A DNA stretch of 64,000 bases from Planctomycetota bacterium (lineage in GTDB: Bacteria; Planctomycetota; UBA8742; UBA2392). This document shows, one piece after another, positions 25,784 to 34,005 of this stretch; position 1 is the stretch's first letter, and every line of letters starts with the position of its first letter. The stretch covers positions 2,728,001-2,792,000 of the forward strand of contig JADJRK010000001.1 of the NCBI GenBank assembly GCA_016712285.1, written 5' to 3'. A model generated the notes under the pieces. The model was given only the letters and a program-made list of their open reading frames with translations, was not told where the DNA came from and ran no database searches. The translations under genes were made by a program, and so were the position numbers.

Positions 25784-26278
25784 ATGCAGGCCAAGAAAGC
25801 ATCCGAAAGCGAAAGCCACCTTACGTGGATTGTCGCGCCGCAGGACTTGAACCGCCACGGCACGCTGTTTGGCGGCCAGTTGTTGGCATTGGCCGACCGC
25901 GTGGCTGCCATGACCGCGCTGCGCCACTCGCGGCAGGATTGCGTCACCGTCAGCATCGACAAGGTCGACTTTCTAGCGCCGGTGCACCACGGCTACATCC
26001 TTGACATGACGGCCCGCGTGCACTTCACGGCGCGCACGAGCATGGAAATCTACGTCAGCGCCATCGCCGAAGAACCGCGCAGCGGCGCGCGCGAGCTGGT
26101 GTGCGAAGCCTTTTTCAGCTTTGTCGCCGTCGATGAAAACAACCGGCCCATCCCCGTGCCAGGCGTCGAGCTGGAGACCGAAACCGACCGCCGCCTGAAC
26201 CAGGAAGCGCAAGCACGCTACAACGCCCGCAAAGCCGGCAAGTCCCACGCCCGCACTGCCCGCATGAACAAAAGCTAG
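25784..26278 (+). CDS. Acyl-CoA thioesterase, hotdog fold (YciA/BACH type)
   Basis: Hydrolyses acyl-CoA to free acid and CoA. I start at 25784 (MQAKKASESESHL): AAGGAG lies five bases upstream; the long upstream frame is antisense to ykgJ. The 164 residues contain the hotdog blocks HGTLFGGQLLALADRVAAM, VSIDKVDFLAPVHHGYI and ELVCEAFFSFVAVDE, the usual YciA/acyl-CoA hydrolase pattern, with the Asp of the LADR segment in the catalytic position. The Arg/Lys-rich C-terminal tail is a small extension. The stop codon overlaps by four bases the stop of the convergent TPR gene. Confidence 0.92.
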   Translation: MQAKKASESESHLTWIVAPQDLNRHGTLFGGQLLALADRVAAMTALRHSRQDCVTVSIDKVDFLAPVHHGYILDMTARVHFTARTSMEIYVSAIAEEPRSGARELVCEAFFSFVAVDENNRPIPVPGVELETETDRRLNQEAQARYNARKAGKSHARTARMNKS

Positions 26279-27768
26279 ATTTCAGCCACACGCACAAACG
26301 CCTCGGCGACGAGAGGTGTGTGGTGCTCAGCGCCGATCTGCATTTCCGCTGCGATCTTGCGAAACCTGTCGGCATGCAGCTTTGCGGCGTCATGGTCGCC
26401 CAGCAGGTGCAGGCATTGGGCGCGCGTTGCGGCCAACGTCAGGCGATCGAAACCGAGTGACACGCCCGACTCATCCAGCAATGCCTCGGCCTCAATCAGT
26501 GACTCCAGCGCCTCGGGCACCCGTTGCATGTCAAGCAGCACGGTGCCGCGTTTGCCGAGGTTCGAGGCCGTGAGTTCGCGGTGCGACATGCGGCGCGCCA
26601 TTGCCAAGGCCTCTTCGGCGCAGGCCAGCGCGCCGGGCAGGTCACCCAGCAGGCGGCAAGCCCCGCCGCGATTCGTAATGTTGGCGGTAAGGCCCAGCAT
26701 GTGGCCGATTTCGCGGTTGATGGTTTCCGCCTCGGCGTACAGCTTCAAGGCTGACTCCGGGCGGCCGGATTCAAACTCCATGGTGCCATAGTTGGCGCGA
26801 AGAATGGCGATCATGCGCTGGTTGCCGATTTCACGCGCGATCTGGTTGGCCTCAGTCAGGGCCTGCAACGCCAGTTGCCGCTCGCCCAGGTCATCAAGAA
26901 TGATCGAATAGCGGGCCAGGTTCGTCATGAGCTGCTTGGTATCCGACTGCTTGCGCAGCAGTGCCAGCGATTGCTCGATCTCTTCTCGTGCCGCTTTGAA
27001 CTGGCCCATGCGATAGCTGCTGTCACTGTGGTTTGCCAGCGCTGCCGCGAGCAGAGGCTCATCATTGATCTGGCGCGCCGCCTGCACAGCCGCGTCGTAG
27101 TACCGCATGGCCTCGGCGTGCATTCCGCGCATCGACAGCGGCACCCCCATGGCACTGAGCACCTGGGTCACCGTACGCCGGTCGCCGCGGGCGGTCGCAT
27201 TGCGCATTGCCTGCTCAAGCAGCCCGTCGCCGTCGGCGATGGCGCCCATGTCGTAGTGGATTCGCGCGCGCAGCAGCAATAACTGGTCCAGCGGCTCGCC
27301 TTGGGCGATGTCCATCGCGGGCTTGATCGCATGCACAGCGTCGGCGTAGCGACTCAGCCCGTACAGGATGCTGCCAAGCTCATACCGAAGCTCCGCGATG
27401 TCGCCCGGCGTGAGAACCGGCAACTCAAGCGCCCGCCCCAGCAGGCGCACCGCCTCGGCCAGCGCGTGCTTCTGGCGCGCGACGCGGGCGCACGCCCTGA
27501 GGTAGCGCACTTCCTTCAGCTGAAGAGCGGACAATGCCTCGTGCCCCGTCGGCAAGCCTGCGGCCGCCGCGCGCGCGTGTTCGGCCAGTTCGCCCGCCCA
27601 GGCATCGCGGGCTGACTCGGGCGCCGCGTCAAGCAGCGACTCCATCAGGTCAAGCGCGAGTTGATGCAGTTGCACCTTTTCTTCGGGCAGATGCAGTTGC
27701 AGCGCCGCGTCACGCAACATCGCGTGCCGGAACAGGTAGGCGGTTTCGGCCTGGATCAACTCGCTCAC
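26275..27768 (-). CDS. TPR protein beginning with a STAND-ATPase C-terminal motif (paralog 1 of 3)
   Basis: About 497 residues if translation starts at the GTG at 27768 (VSELIQAETAYLFRHAML); the longer frame starts with TTG at 27795. It opens with AYLFRHAMLRDAALQLHLP, the segment that in adenylate cyclases and SARP/AfsR-type regulators (STAND ATPases) ends the winged-helix region and leads into TPRs. Nothing resembling the NB-ARC ATPase precedes it. From about residue 100 on there are roughly nine TPR units (AEAMRYYDAAVQAARQ, QLALQALTEANQIAREIGN, ESALKLYAEAETINREIGH). Two more genes in the window (53205-54473 and 61186-62703) have the same start and layout. Probably a protein-protein interaction scaffold. 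Function unknown. Confidence 0.85.
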   Translation of the reverse strand: MSELIQAETAYLFRHAMLRDAALQLHLPEEKVQLHQLALDLMESLLDAAPESARDAWAGELAEHARAAAAGLPTGHEALSALQLKEVRYLRACARVARQKHALAEAVRLLGRALELPVLTPGDIAELRYELGSILYGLSRYADAVHAIKPAMDIAQGEPLDQLLLLRARIHYDMGAIADGDGLLEQAMRNATARGDRRTVTQVLSAMGVPLSMRGMHAEAMRYYDAAVQAARQINDEPLLAAALANHSDSSYRMGQFKAAREEIEQSLALLRKQSDTKQLMTNLARYSIILDDLGERQLALQALTEANQIAREIGNQRMIAILRANYGTMEFESGRPESALKLYAEAETINREIGHMLGLTANITNRGGACRLLGDLPGALACAEEALAMARRMSHRELTASNLGKRGTVLLDMQRVPEALESLIEAEALLDESGVSLGFDRLTLAATRAQCLHLLGDHDAAKLHADRFRKIAAEMQIGAEHHTPLVAEAFVRVAEI

Positions 27769-27861
27769 GCAGGGATTATGACCCCGCGACCTCAAAGGTC
27801 GAGCAGGCCGACGCTGCCTGAAAGCAACGGCCAGTCTGTACCGGGTTTAGCGGCACCCACG

Positions 27862-28719
27862 CTAGGCCCCAATCGTTCGCTTCAGCGTTTCGAGTGTGTT
27901 CTTGAACAGGATTTGCGTGGTCACGCTGCCGACGCCGCCGGGTACTGGCGCCGCCCAGGCGGCCTTGGCGCTTACGCTTTCCCAGTCGCAATCGCCCTTG
28001 TACTTGCCGCCTTCCACCGCGATCGTGGCGACGTCCACCACCACCGCGCCCGGCTTCACGTGCTCGCCGGTGACCATGCCGGGCTTGGCGCCCATCGCGG
28101 TGACCAGGATGTCAGCTGTGCGGCAGACCTCGGCCAGGTTGGGCGTGCGTGAGTGGCAGATCGTCACCGTGCAATGCTTGTCCAGCAGCAGCAGCGCCAC
28201 CGGCTTGCCCACGATGATGCTGCGCCCAGCCACCACGGCGTGCTTGCCCTTGAAGTCGATGCCTGACTCGGCGGCCAGTTCAATGGCTGCACGCGCGGTG
28301 CAGGGCAGGTTGCGGTACTGGTTCATCACCAGGTGCCCCAGGTTGTCGGGGTCTACGCCTTCAACGTTCTTGGCCGGCGCGATCACTTTGGCCAGCTCGT
28401 TGCCATCCAGGTGCTTGGGCACCGGCAGTTGCAGAATCATGCCCGTGACTTCGGCCTTGGCGCAGATTTCGCGAATCTTGCCAGCCGCCTGCTCAAACGT
28501 GCTGTCGGCCGGGATGCGCTCCGCCGTATAGGCAACACCCAGCTTCTCGGCGGCCTTCTTCTGGTTGTTGACGTACCAGTCGCTGCTTTCGTCGCTGCCG
28601 ATGGAAAGGCTGACCAGGTGGGCTGCGTGGCCCTTGGCCTTCAGCGCCGCGAACTCTTCGGTCAGTTGGGCCTGGATGCGCTTGGCCAGCGCCTTGCCGT
28701 CAAGAATCTGTGCGGGCAT
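27862..28719 (-). CDS. folD: Methylenetetrahydrofolate dehydrogenase / methenyltetrahydrofolate cyclohydrolase
   Basis: Bifunctional one-carbon folate enzyme, cytoplasmic. I start at 28719 (MPAQILDGKALAKRIQ) with AAGGAGAT upstream; the longer frame is rejected. The 285 residues carry the family blocks SDWYVNNQKKAAEKLG (the Tyr and Lys of the active site), MILQLPVPKHLDGNE, GVDPDNLGHLVMNQ, the NAD(P)-binding VVAGRSIIVGKPVALLLL, TVTICHSRT, and PVPGGVGSVTTQILFKNTLE (canonical PVPGGVGPMT, so Pro is replaced by Ser). Normal length. It is divergent from the beta-propeller gene at 28926 with about 200 bases between, which should hold promoters for both. Confidence 0.96.
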   Translation of the reverse strand: MPAQILDGKALAKRIQAQLTEEFAALKAKGHAAHLVSLSIGSDESSDWYVNNQKKAAEKLGVAYTAERIPADSTFEQAAGKIREICAKAEVTGMILQLPVPKHLDGNELAKVIAPAKNVEGVDPDNLGHLVMNQYRNLPCTARAAIELAAESGIDFKGKHAVVAGRSIIVGKPVALLLLDKHCTVTICHSRTPNLAEVCRTADILVTAMGAKPGMVTGEHVKPGAVVVDVATIAVEGGKYKGDCDWESVSAKAAWAAPVPGGVGSVTTQILFKNTLETLKRTIGA

Positions 28720-28925
28720 CGGTATCTCCTTGGGTGGTCGAAAGATAGCGGCATCGGCCCGCGCGTACAGTCCAAGCCCCCAAAACCCGCAGTGTTGCCG
28801 AACCGCAAGCCCCGCCCGCGGCTGTTCCATCTTGCGAGGCCGCATTGGATGGGGTTTGGCGATGGCCGATCGGTGGGATACCTTTCAGGTGCGTAGACCC
28901 CACGTCTTCCCCTTCAGGACGACCC

Positions 28926-30662
28926 ATGAAACCCAATCGCAGAACGGTCCTTCGGGCCGCGGCGGCGGCATGCTGCCTGGTGCTGGCTTCGCCGCTGGTC
29001 ACCCTCGCCGACGACCCGCCAAACACGCCTGCCCCCGCGCAGGGCCAACCGCGTGTCCGCAGCCTCGACCGCGCGGCATCCAGCATCGCCGTCGACTTGC
29101 CGACCGTACCCAGCAGGGGCGGCGCCAGCGGCCGGCTGTTCAAGCTGAACCACTCAGCGCTCCAGGCATGGACCGCCCGGGCCGCCACCGGCAACCCGCG
29201 CAACCCGGCGGCCTTCGACGGCCGGGCCATGGCGGGCAGCGGTGGCAGCAACGTGGTGTATGCCTACCACATCACCACGGGCAAGCGTTCGTGGTCGGTG
29301 ACCAGCCCGGACAGCGGCATCAGCAACCTGGTGCTGGCCGGCGACTCGGTGTACTTCACGACCCACAGCTGCACGATTGAGCGCATCCAGGTCAGCACCG
29401 GCAAACACGTCTTTACCAAGTGGATCAACAGCACCGTCGAGTGCGCGCCTGACGTCAACGGCGACGTGGCCTTCGCCGCCTACCGCAGCGGCACCGGCGC
29501 CGTCGTCAGCAGCCACGACATCGCCAACGGCAACGAAGGCTGGAAGCGCAACGTGCCCAGCCAGGTGATCATGGCGCCCGTGGCGTGCGGCGACACCGTC
29601 TCGGTGGCCGGCGTCGATGGCAGCGTGCTTTCGATGGACGGCAAAGGCAAAACCCTGTGGTCACGCAAGCTCGGTGCCGTCAGCGCGCCGATTGCGACCT
29701 CGCGTGGCCTGCTGGTGCTTTCGGCGGCTGTGCCCGCCGACACCGGCGCGCCGGCCAAAGAGGCCGCCCCGGCAGAAGCCGAGCCCGAACACGACGGAAA
29801 ACACCCGGACCGCATCACCAGCAGCAGCCGCAAAGCCCCCGACAAGGGCCCCGGCCGCGGCGTCACTGTGATTGAAAACCGGCGGCTGGCAGTGCTGAAC
29901 CCGACACTGGCACCAGAAAGCGGCGAAGACCGCGAGCTCAGCGGCCCGGCGAAGTCGTCGCTTGACTACCAGGGCACGCGGCCCGGGGTAAGCGGCCAAC
30001 TGGTTGTGCTGGCGTACAGCGACGTGATTCGCGCCGTGGACCTTGATACCGGCAACACCCGCTGGGAATGGAAGCTCGAGACCAAACACGGCGAATTCTG
30101 CGAGCCCGCCTTCGGCGACGGCATGGTCTTTGTCGCCGACAACTACGGGTTTGTGACCGCCCTGGACGCGAACAATGGCGAGGTGGTCTGGAGCTATCGC
30201 TTCAATAATGAGTCGTTCAAGGCCAAGCCGGCCTTTGACACCCACCGCGTGGTGCTGACCACGGCTGGCGGCCGCATCCTCTGCCTGCCGACCGGCCTGG
30301 ACGACCGGATTCGTTCGGCCGAAAGCGCGCAGCGCGACGTGGTGAAAGAAGAGTTCACCAAGGGGCTGGCCAAAGCCGGCGGCACCCAACCCGTGCGCGA
30401 AACCCCGGCGCCGACCAAGCAGGAAGCCAAGGGCGTACCACCCCGTGAATCAGAGCCCACACCGGCAAGCGGCGGCGAAGAAGCCACACGCCGCGAAGAC
30501 GAAGCACCCACCGGCGAAGCCGCACCGGAAGCAGAACAACCTCCGAGCACCGAAGGCGAGCCGATGAGCGAAAAGCGCCGCCAGCGCATCGAGGAACGGA
30601 AAGCCGAACGGGAAAGCAAGGGCCCGCCCGACCGCACGAATCAACCAGTGAAAGAGAGATAG
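28926..30662 (+). CDS. Exported PQQ-type beta-propeller repeat protein
   Basis: A 578-residue exported protein. The start at 28926 gives a signal peptide (MKPNRRTVLRAAAAACCLVL, with a twin-Arg-like NRRTVLR motif) and AGGA upstream. From about residue 90 to 500 there are BamB/PQQ-like blades: VYAYHITTGKRSWSVTSPDS, GSVLSMDGKGKTLWSRKLG, IRAVDLDTGNTRWEWKLE, VTALDANNGEVVWSYRF. The last 100 residues are low-complexity Pro/Glu/Arg. Not a PQQ dehydrogenase: no quinoprotein catalytic features were seen. Such single propellers are common planctomycete envelope proteins. It is followed by a strong terminator. Confidence 0.88.
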   Translation: MKPNRRTVLRAAAAACCLVLASPLVTLADDPPNTPAPAQGQPRVRSLDRAASSIAVDLPTVPSRGGASGRLFKLNHSALQAWTARAATGNPRNPAAFDGRAMAGSGGSNVVYAYHITTGKRSWSVTSPDSGISNLVLAGDSVYFTTHSCTIERIQVSTGKHVFTKWINSTVECAPDVNGDVAFAAYRSGTGAVVSSHDIANGNEGWKRNVPSQVIMAPVACGDTVSVAGVDGSVLSMDGKGKTLWSRKLGAVSAPIATSRGLLVLSAAVPADTGAPAKEAAPAEAEPEHDGKHPDRITSSSRKAPDKGPGRGVTVIENRRLAVLNPTLAPESGEDRELSGPAKSSLDYQGTRPGVSGQLVVLAYSDVIRAVDLDTGNTRWEWKLETKHGEFCEPAFGDGMVFVADNYGFVTALDANNGEVVWSYRFNNESFKAKPAFDTHRVVLTTAGGRILCLPTGLDDRIRSAESAQRDVVKEEFTKGLAKAGGTQPVRETPAPTKQEAKGVPPRESEPTPASGGEEATRREDEAPTGEAAPEAEQPPSTEGEPMSEKRRQRIEERKAERESKGPPDRTNQPVKER

Positions 30663-30696
30663 GGCAAAGCCGCACACAAACACCGACCGAAACAAG

Positions 30697-30725
30697 AAGG
30701 GGCGAGCAGCAGCTCGCCCCTTTTT
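30697..30725 (+). terminator. Strong intrinsic terminator
   Basis: AAGGGGCGAGC pairs with GCTCGCCCCTT (11 bp, loop AGCA) and ends in TTTTT, 35 bases after the beta-propeller stop and just before the convergent pilC gene. Confidence 0.92.
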
Positions 30726-30748
30726 ACGTGACCATTCGCGATCACGGG

Positions 30749-32389
30749 TTAGTTCATGCCGGCTGTGCTCATCTGTAGCAGCGGGATGATTACTGCCGCT
30801 ACTATGCCGCCTACTACCACGGCCATGAACACGATCATGATCGGCTCGATCAAGCCGGTCATGCGCTGGATGGCGATGTCTACTTCTTCGTCGTAGGCCA
30901 CGGCGATGCGCTCCAGCAATTGCTCAAGCTCGCCGGTTTGTTCGCCCACTGCAATCATGTAGCCCACGACGGGCGGAAACACACCGGACTTCTTGATCGG
31001 CGTGCTGATGTCCGTGCCCTCGATAATGCTGTCGTGCACACCCTGGATCACTTCCTGCAGCGCGCGGTTGCCGACGATCTTGCGCACGATGCGCAGTGCC
31101 TCAAGGGCCGGCATGCCGCTGCGCAGCAGCACCGAGAAGGTAATGGCAAAGCGGCTCACGGCAGTCTTGCGCAGCAGGTCGCCGACCACGGGCATCTTGA
31201 GTTTGGCCATGTCCCACTTCAGCTTGAAGCTGTCTTTCTGGAGCGCCCCCTGCAGGAAGAACATGGCGACCAGCGGGCCCTTCAGAAGGATTTCCCAGTA
31301 GGTGCTCATGAACGTGCTGATCGACACCAGGATCATCGTCGGCAGCGGCAGCGGAATCTTCTGCGCGATCAGGATCTCCGTGATCTTGGGTACCACAAAC
31401 GTCATCAACGCCGTCACCACCAGCACGCTGATCGTCAGCATGATGATCGGGTACATCATCGCGTTGATGACCTTGTTGCGAAGCCGGTTCTGGTTGGCCA
31501 GGTACTCGGCAATGCGTGTCAGCACGTCGTCAAGGCGGCCCGACGCCTGGCCCGCGCGCACCATGTTGATGTACAGGCTGTTGAAATAGCCGGGGCAGGT
31601 TTCCAGCGCATTGGCAAAGTCGGTGCCCTGGGTGACCTGTTCGCGCAGGTGGCGCAGGGTCTTGGACATGCCCGGGCTTTCCGCCTGCTCAATGCACGCC
31701 GTAAGGCCCTGGGCCAGCGGGATACCACTGTGAATGAGCGTGGCAAGCTGGCGCGTGAAAGCGCTGACTTCGCGCAGTGATTGCACCTTGTCGTTGCCCT
31801 CGTCGGCGCCGGTGTCTTTCATCTTGGCGATGCTGAGCAGGCACATGCAGCCCAGCGCGCCATACACCAGCGACACCATGCCCATGATGTAGTTGCTTTC
31901 CATGATCAGCTGGTAGAAAGGCAGCGCGCCCTCAATGCCCGCGAAAATGGCGGTGACGGCCAGCGCCCACGTCTTGCCCTTGATGATCATGTAGCCGAAC
32001 AACCCGGCTGCGATGGCTGAGACGATTTTGACGACGATATCGACGCCGGTGAGCATGCCCTCAGCGACTTCTTCGCCGACGATGATCTCGGGCTGGGCGC
32101 GCCAGCGCAGGGCGAGTTGTAACATCATGACGCCGGCGGCAATGATGGCGAGAACGCCGGTATAGGTGACAATCTGCGGCACTTGCGAGGAGACGACGAC
32201 GGTCTTGCGGCCCATGTCGTCTTTGACGACCTCGCGCTTGGTCATGCTGCCGCGGACTTCCTTGATGTCTGTGACATAGATCTTCTGGTGACGCAGCTTC
32301 TCGCGGGCGTCGCGGGCCGTTTCGGCGTCGATGACGTCCGAAACCGCCTTGCCTTTGGCGTTGAGGGCTTTGTACTCGAAGACCGGCAA
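30749..32389 (-). CDS. pilC: Type IV pilus / type II secretion inner-membrane platform protein (PilC/GspF) with inserted helices
   Basis: Platform protein for pilin assembly. I start with TTG at 32389: it gives (M)PVFEYKALNAKGK, the standard GspF start, with GGAG six bases upstream. Residues 1-50 are the usual N-terminal domain. Then comes an unusual stretch (about 70-200) with four predicted membrane helices (for example YTGVLAIIAAGVMMLQLAL and GMVSLVYGALGCMCLLSIA). After it the normal pair of T2SSF domains follows, each with its signature: AFTRQLATLIHSGIPLAQGL and RFAITFSVLLRSGMPALEAL, and the end EPIMIVFMAVVVGGIVAAVIIPLLQM. The total of 546 residues compares with about 400 for typical PilC. 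It is divergent from pilT (promoter between them), so the pair belongs to one machine. Confidence 0.9.
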   Translation of the reverse strand: MPVFEYKALNAKGKAVSDVIDAETARDAREKLRHQKIYVTDIKEVRGSMTKREVVKDDMGRKTVVVSSQVPQIVTYTGVLAIIAAGVMMLQLALRWRAQPEIIVGEEVAEGMLTGVDIVVKIVSAIAAGLFGYMIIKGKTWALAVTAIFAGIEGALPFYQLIMESNYIMGMVSLVYGALGCMCLLSIAKMKDTGADEGNDKVQSLREVSAFTRQLATLIHSGIPLAQGLTACIEQAESPGMSKTLRHLREQVTQGTDFANALETCPGYFNSLYINMVRAGQASGRLDDVLTRIAEYLANQNRLRNKVINAMMYPIIMLTISVLVVTALMTFVVPKITEILIAQKIPLPLPTMILVSISTFMSTYWEILLKGPLVAMFFLQGALQKDSFKLKWDMAKLKMPVVGDLLRKTAVSRFAITFSVLLRSGMPALEALRIVRKIVGNRALQEVIQGVHDSIIEGTDISTPIKKSGVFPPVVGYMIAVGEQTGELEQLLERIAVAYDEEVDIAIQRMTGLIEPIMIVFMAVVVGGIVAAVIIPLLQMSTAGMN

Positions 32390-32540
32390 GCAAGCTCCGT
32401 GTTGGTGGCACCGATTGTGGATTCCGGACAGCCGGTTGAACACCCCTTGCGGGGCGGAAACCGGAAACAGCAACCAGCGGTCCCTTCATGTAACGCACAG
32501 GCTGCCCTGCGGTTGAACAGATTTGCGGGGTCGCTGTCCA

Positions 32541-32569
32541 TTGTTTGCCCCGCGCCCATGGTCTAGACT
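32541..32569 (+). promoter_or_regulatory. Sigma70-type promoter for pilT
   Basis: TTGTTT (32541-32546) and TAGACT (32564-32569) are separated by 17 bases, about 69 bases upstream of the pilT start. The same TAGACT box with similar spacing precedes tmRNA. Confidence 0.55.
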
Positions 32570-32637
32570 TGAAACCAGACCAGTCTCAATAGAGATTCGC
32601 ACCCTGCCGGGACGTGCCCGGCAACAAAGGAGTTGTC

Positions 32638-33885
32638 ATGTCGGGTCCGCACAATGCCCCGGGCAGTAACCCCTACCTGCGCCAGCCCAGCGGCGCACAA
32701 CCCGCCACAAGCCAGCAAGGCTGGGGAAAAGGCGGATGGGAAGGCGAACAAGCCCCAGAGGCGGCGCCACGCTACGCCGACCAGGGCGGCAACGCGTTTG
32801 CCAGCTCGGGCCTGATGAACCAGCTGCTCGAGATTGCGGAAAGCGAAGACGCGTCTGACTTGCACCTGTGCGCGGGCGCCCCGCCGGTGCTGCGCATCCA
32901 TGGCCGACTCGTGCCCGTTGAGGCGAAAGTGCTTACGCCCGACGACACTGAGGCTGCCCTGCGCATCATCCTGTCCGACCGCGATATGGAACGCTTTTAC
33001 GAGCATCGCGCGATTGACTGCACGCACACCACGCCCGACGGCAAAGGCCGCTTTCGTGTCAGCGCGTACGTACAGCGCGGCGCGGTTACGGTCGTGTACC
33101 GGCGCATTCCCAGCGACGTCAAGCCGTTCAACAGCCTGGGCCTGCCGCCGGCGTGCGCCAAGCTGCACACGCTGAAAGACGGCATGATCCTGTGCGTGGG
33201 CCCCACGGGCTGCGGTAAGTCCACGACGCTGGCCACGATCATCGACCAGATCAACGAGAACTTTAACTACAACATCATCACGATCGAAGACCCGATTGAG
33301 TTCGTGCACCGCCACAAGCGCAGCCTGGTGAACCAGCGCGAGCTTTACAGCGACACGAACAGCTTTGGCGAGGCGCTGCACTTTGCGCTGCGTGAAGACC
33401 CCAACGTCATCATGGTCGGCGAGATGCGCGACCTTGAAACGATGCGCACGGCCATCACCGCCGCCGAGACGGGCCACTTGGTGCTGAGCACCCTGCACGC
33501 GATTGACTGCATTTCGACCATCGACCGCATGTGCGCCATGTTCCCGACCGAGGAACAGGAATACGTGCGCATGCAGCTTTCGATGGTGCTGCGCGCGGTG
33601 ATTGCCCAGCGCCTGATGCCGACCAAGAATGAAGACAAGCGCGTGATGGTCGCCGAGTTCATGCTGGTCACGCCGGGCATTGCCAACATGATTCGCCAGG
33701 GCCAGCAGGCGCTGATTTACCAGGCGCTCGAGACTGGCGCCTCGGCGGGCATGATCAGCTTCGACAAGGCGCTGATCAACATGGCACGCAAGGGCCTGAT
33801 TGACCCCGACCTCGCCATTCGCCAGTCGCGCCACCAGAAGGGCGTGGCCGAAGCGCTGGGCAAGGCATCGGTACTCAAGACCTGA
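32638..33885 (+). CDS. pilT: Pilus retraction ATPase (PilT family)
   Basis: Cytoplasmic hexameric ATPase that disassembles type IV pili. The start at 32638 has AAGGAG six bases upstream. A Gly/Gln/Asn-rich N-terminal extension of about 55 residues precedes the PilT core, which begins LLEIAESEDASDLHLCAGAPP. Walker A GPTGCGKST (about residues 188-196), the Asp box ITIEDPIEFVH, Walker B VIMVGEMRDLETM, and the PilT signature AAETGHLVLSTLHAIDCIST are intact (canonical is STLHT). This favours PilT/PilU over PilB, which has an extra N-terminal domain and Cys-rich region. Divergent from pilC. No pilin gene is in the window. Confidence 0.94.
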   Translation: MSGPHNAPGSNPYLRQPSGAQPATSQQGWGKGGWEGEQAPEAAPRYADQGGNAFASSGLMNQLLEIAESEDASDLHLCAGAPPVLRIHGRLVPVEAKVLTPDDTEAALRIILSDRDMERFYEHRAIDCTHTTPDGKGRFRVSAYVQRGAVTVVYRRIPSDVKPFNSLGLPPACAKLHTLKDGMILCVGPTGCGKSTTLATIIDQINENFNYNIITIEDPIEFVHRHKRSLVNQRELYSDTNSFGEALHFALREDPNVIMVGEMRDLETMRTAITAAETGHLVLSTLHAIDCISTIDRMCAMFPTEEQEYVRMQLSMVLRAVIAQRLMPTKNEDKRVMVAEFMLVTPGIANMIRQGQQALIYQALETGASAGMISFDKALINMARKGLIDPDLAIRQSRHQKGVAEALGKASVLKT

Positions 33886-33891
33886 TGTGGC

Positions 33892-33996
33892 GTGCGTAGT
33901 GCTTCGAGCCTGGTGCTTAGTAAATGCCAACTCTGCATCTCGCGGAAACACCGAGCACGACGCACAAAGCACAACGCACCAATCACAAGGCACACG
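33892..33996. repeat. Intergenic inverted word repeat (GTGCTT type)
   Basis: The left arm 33892-33920 is made of GTGC-T/G-T words and the right arm 33953-33996 of the complementary GCAC words; the best overlap matches about 21 of 27 bases. It occupies the 120-base gap between pilT and the cysteine desulfurase gene, right up to about 10 bases from the latter's ATG. Confidence 0.7.
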
Positions 33997-34005
33997 AACA
34001 AAGAC

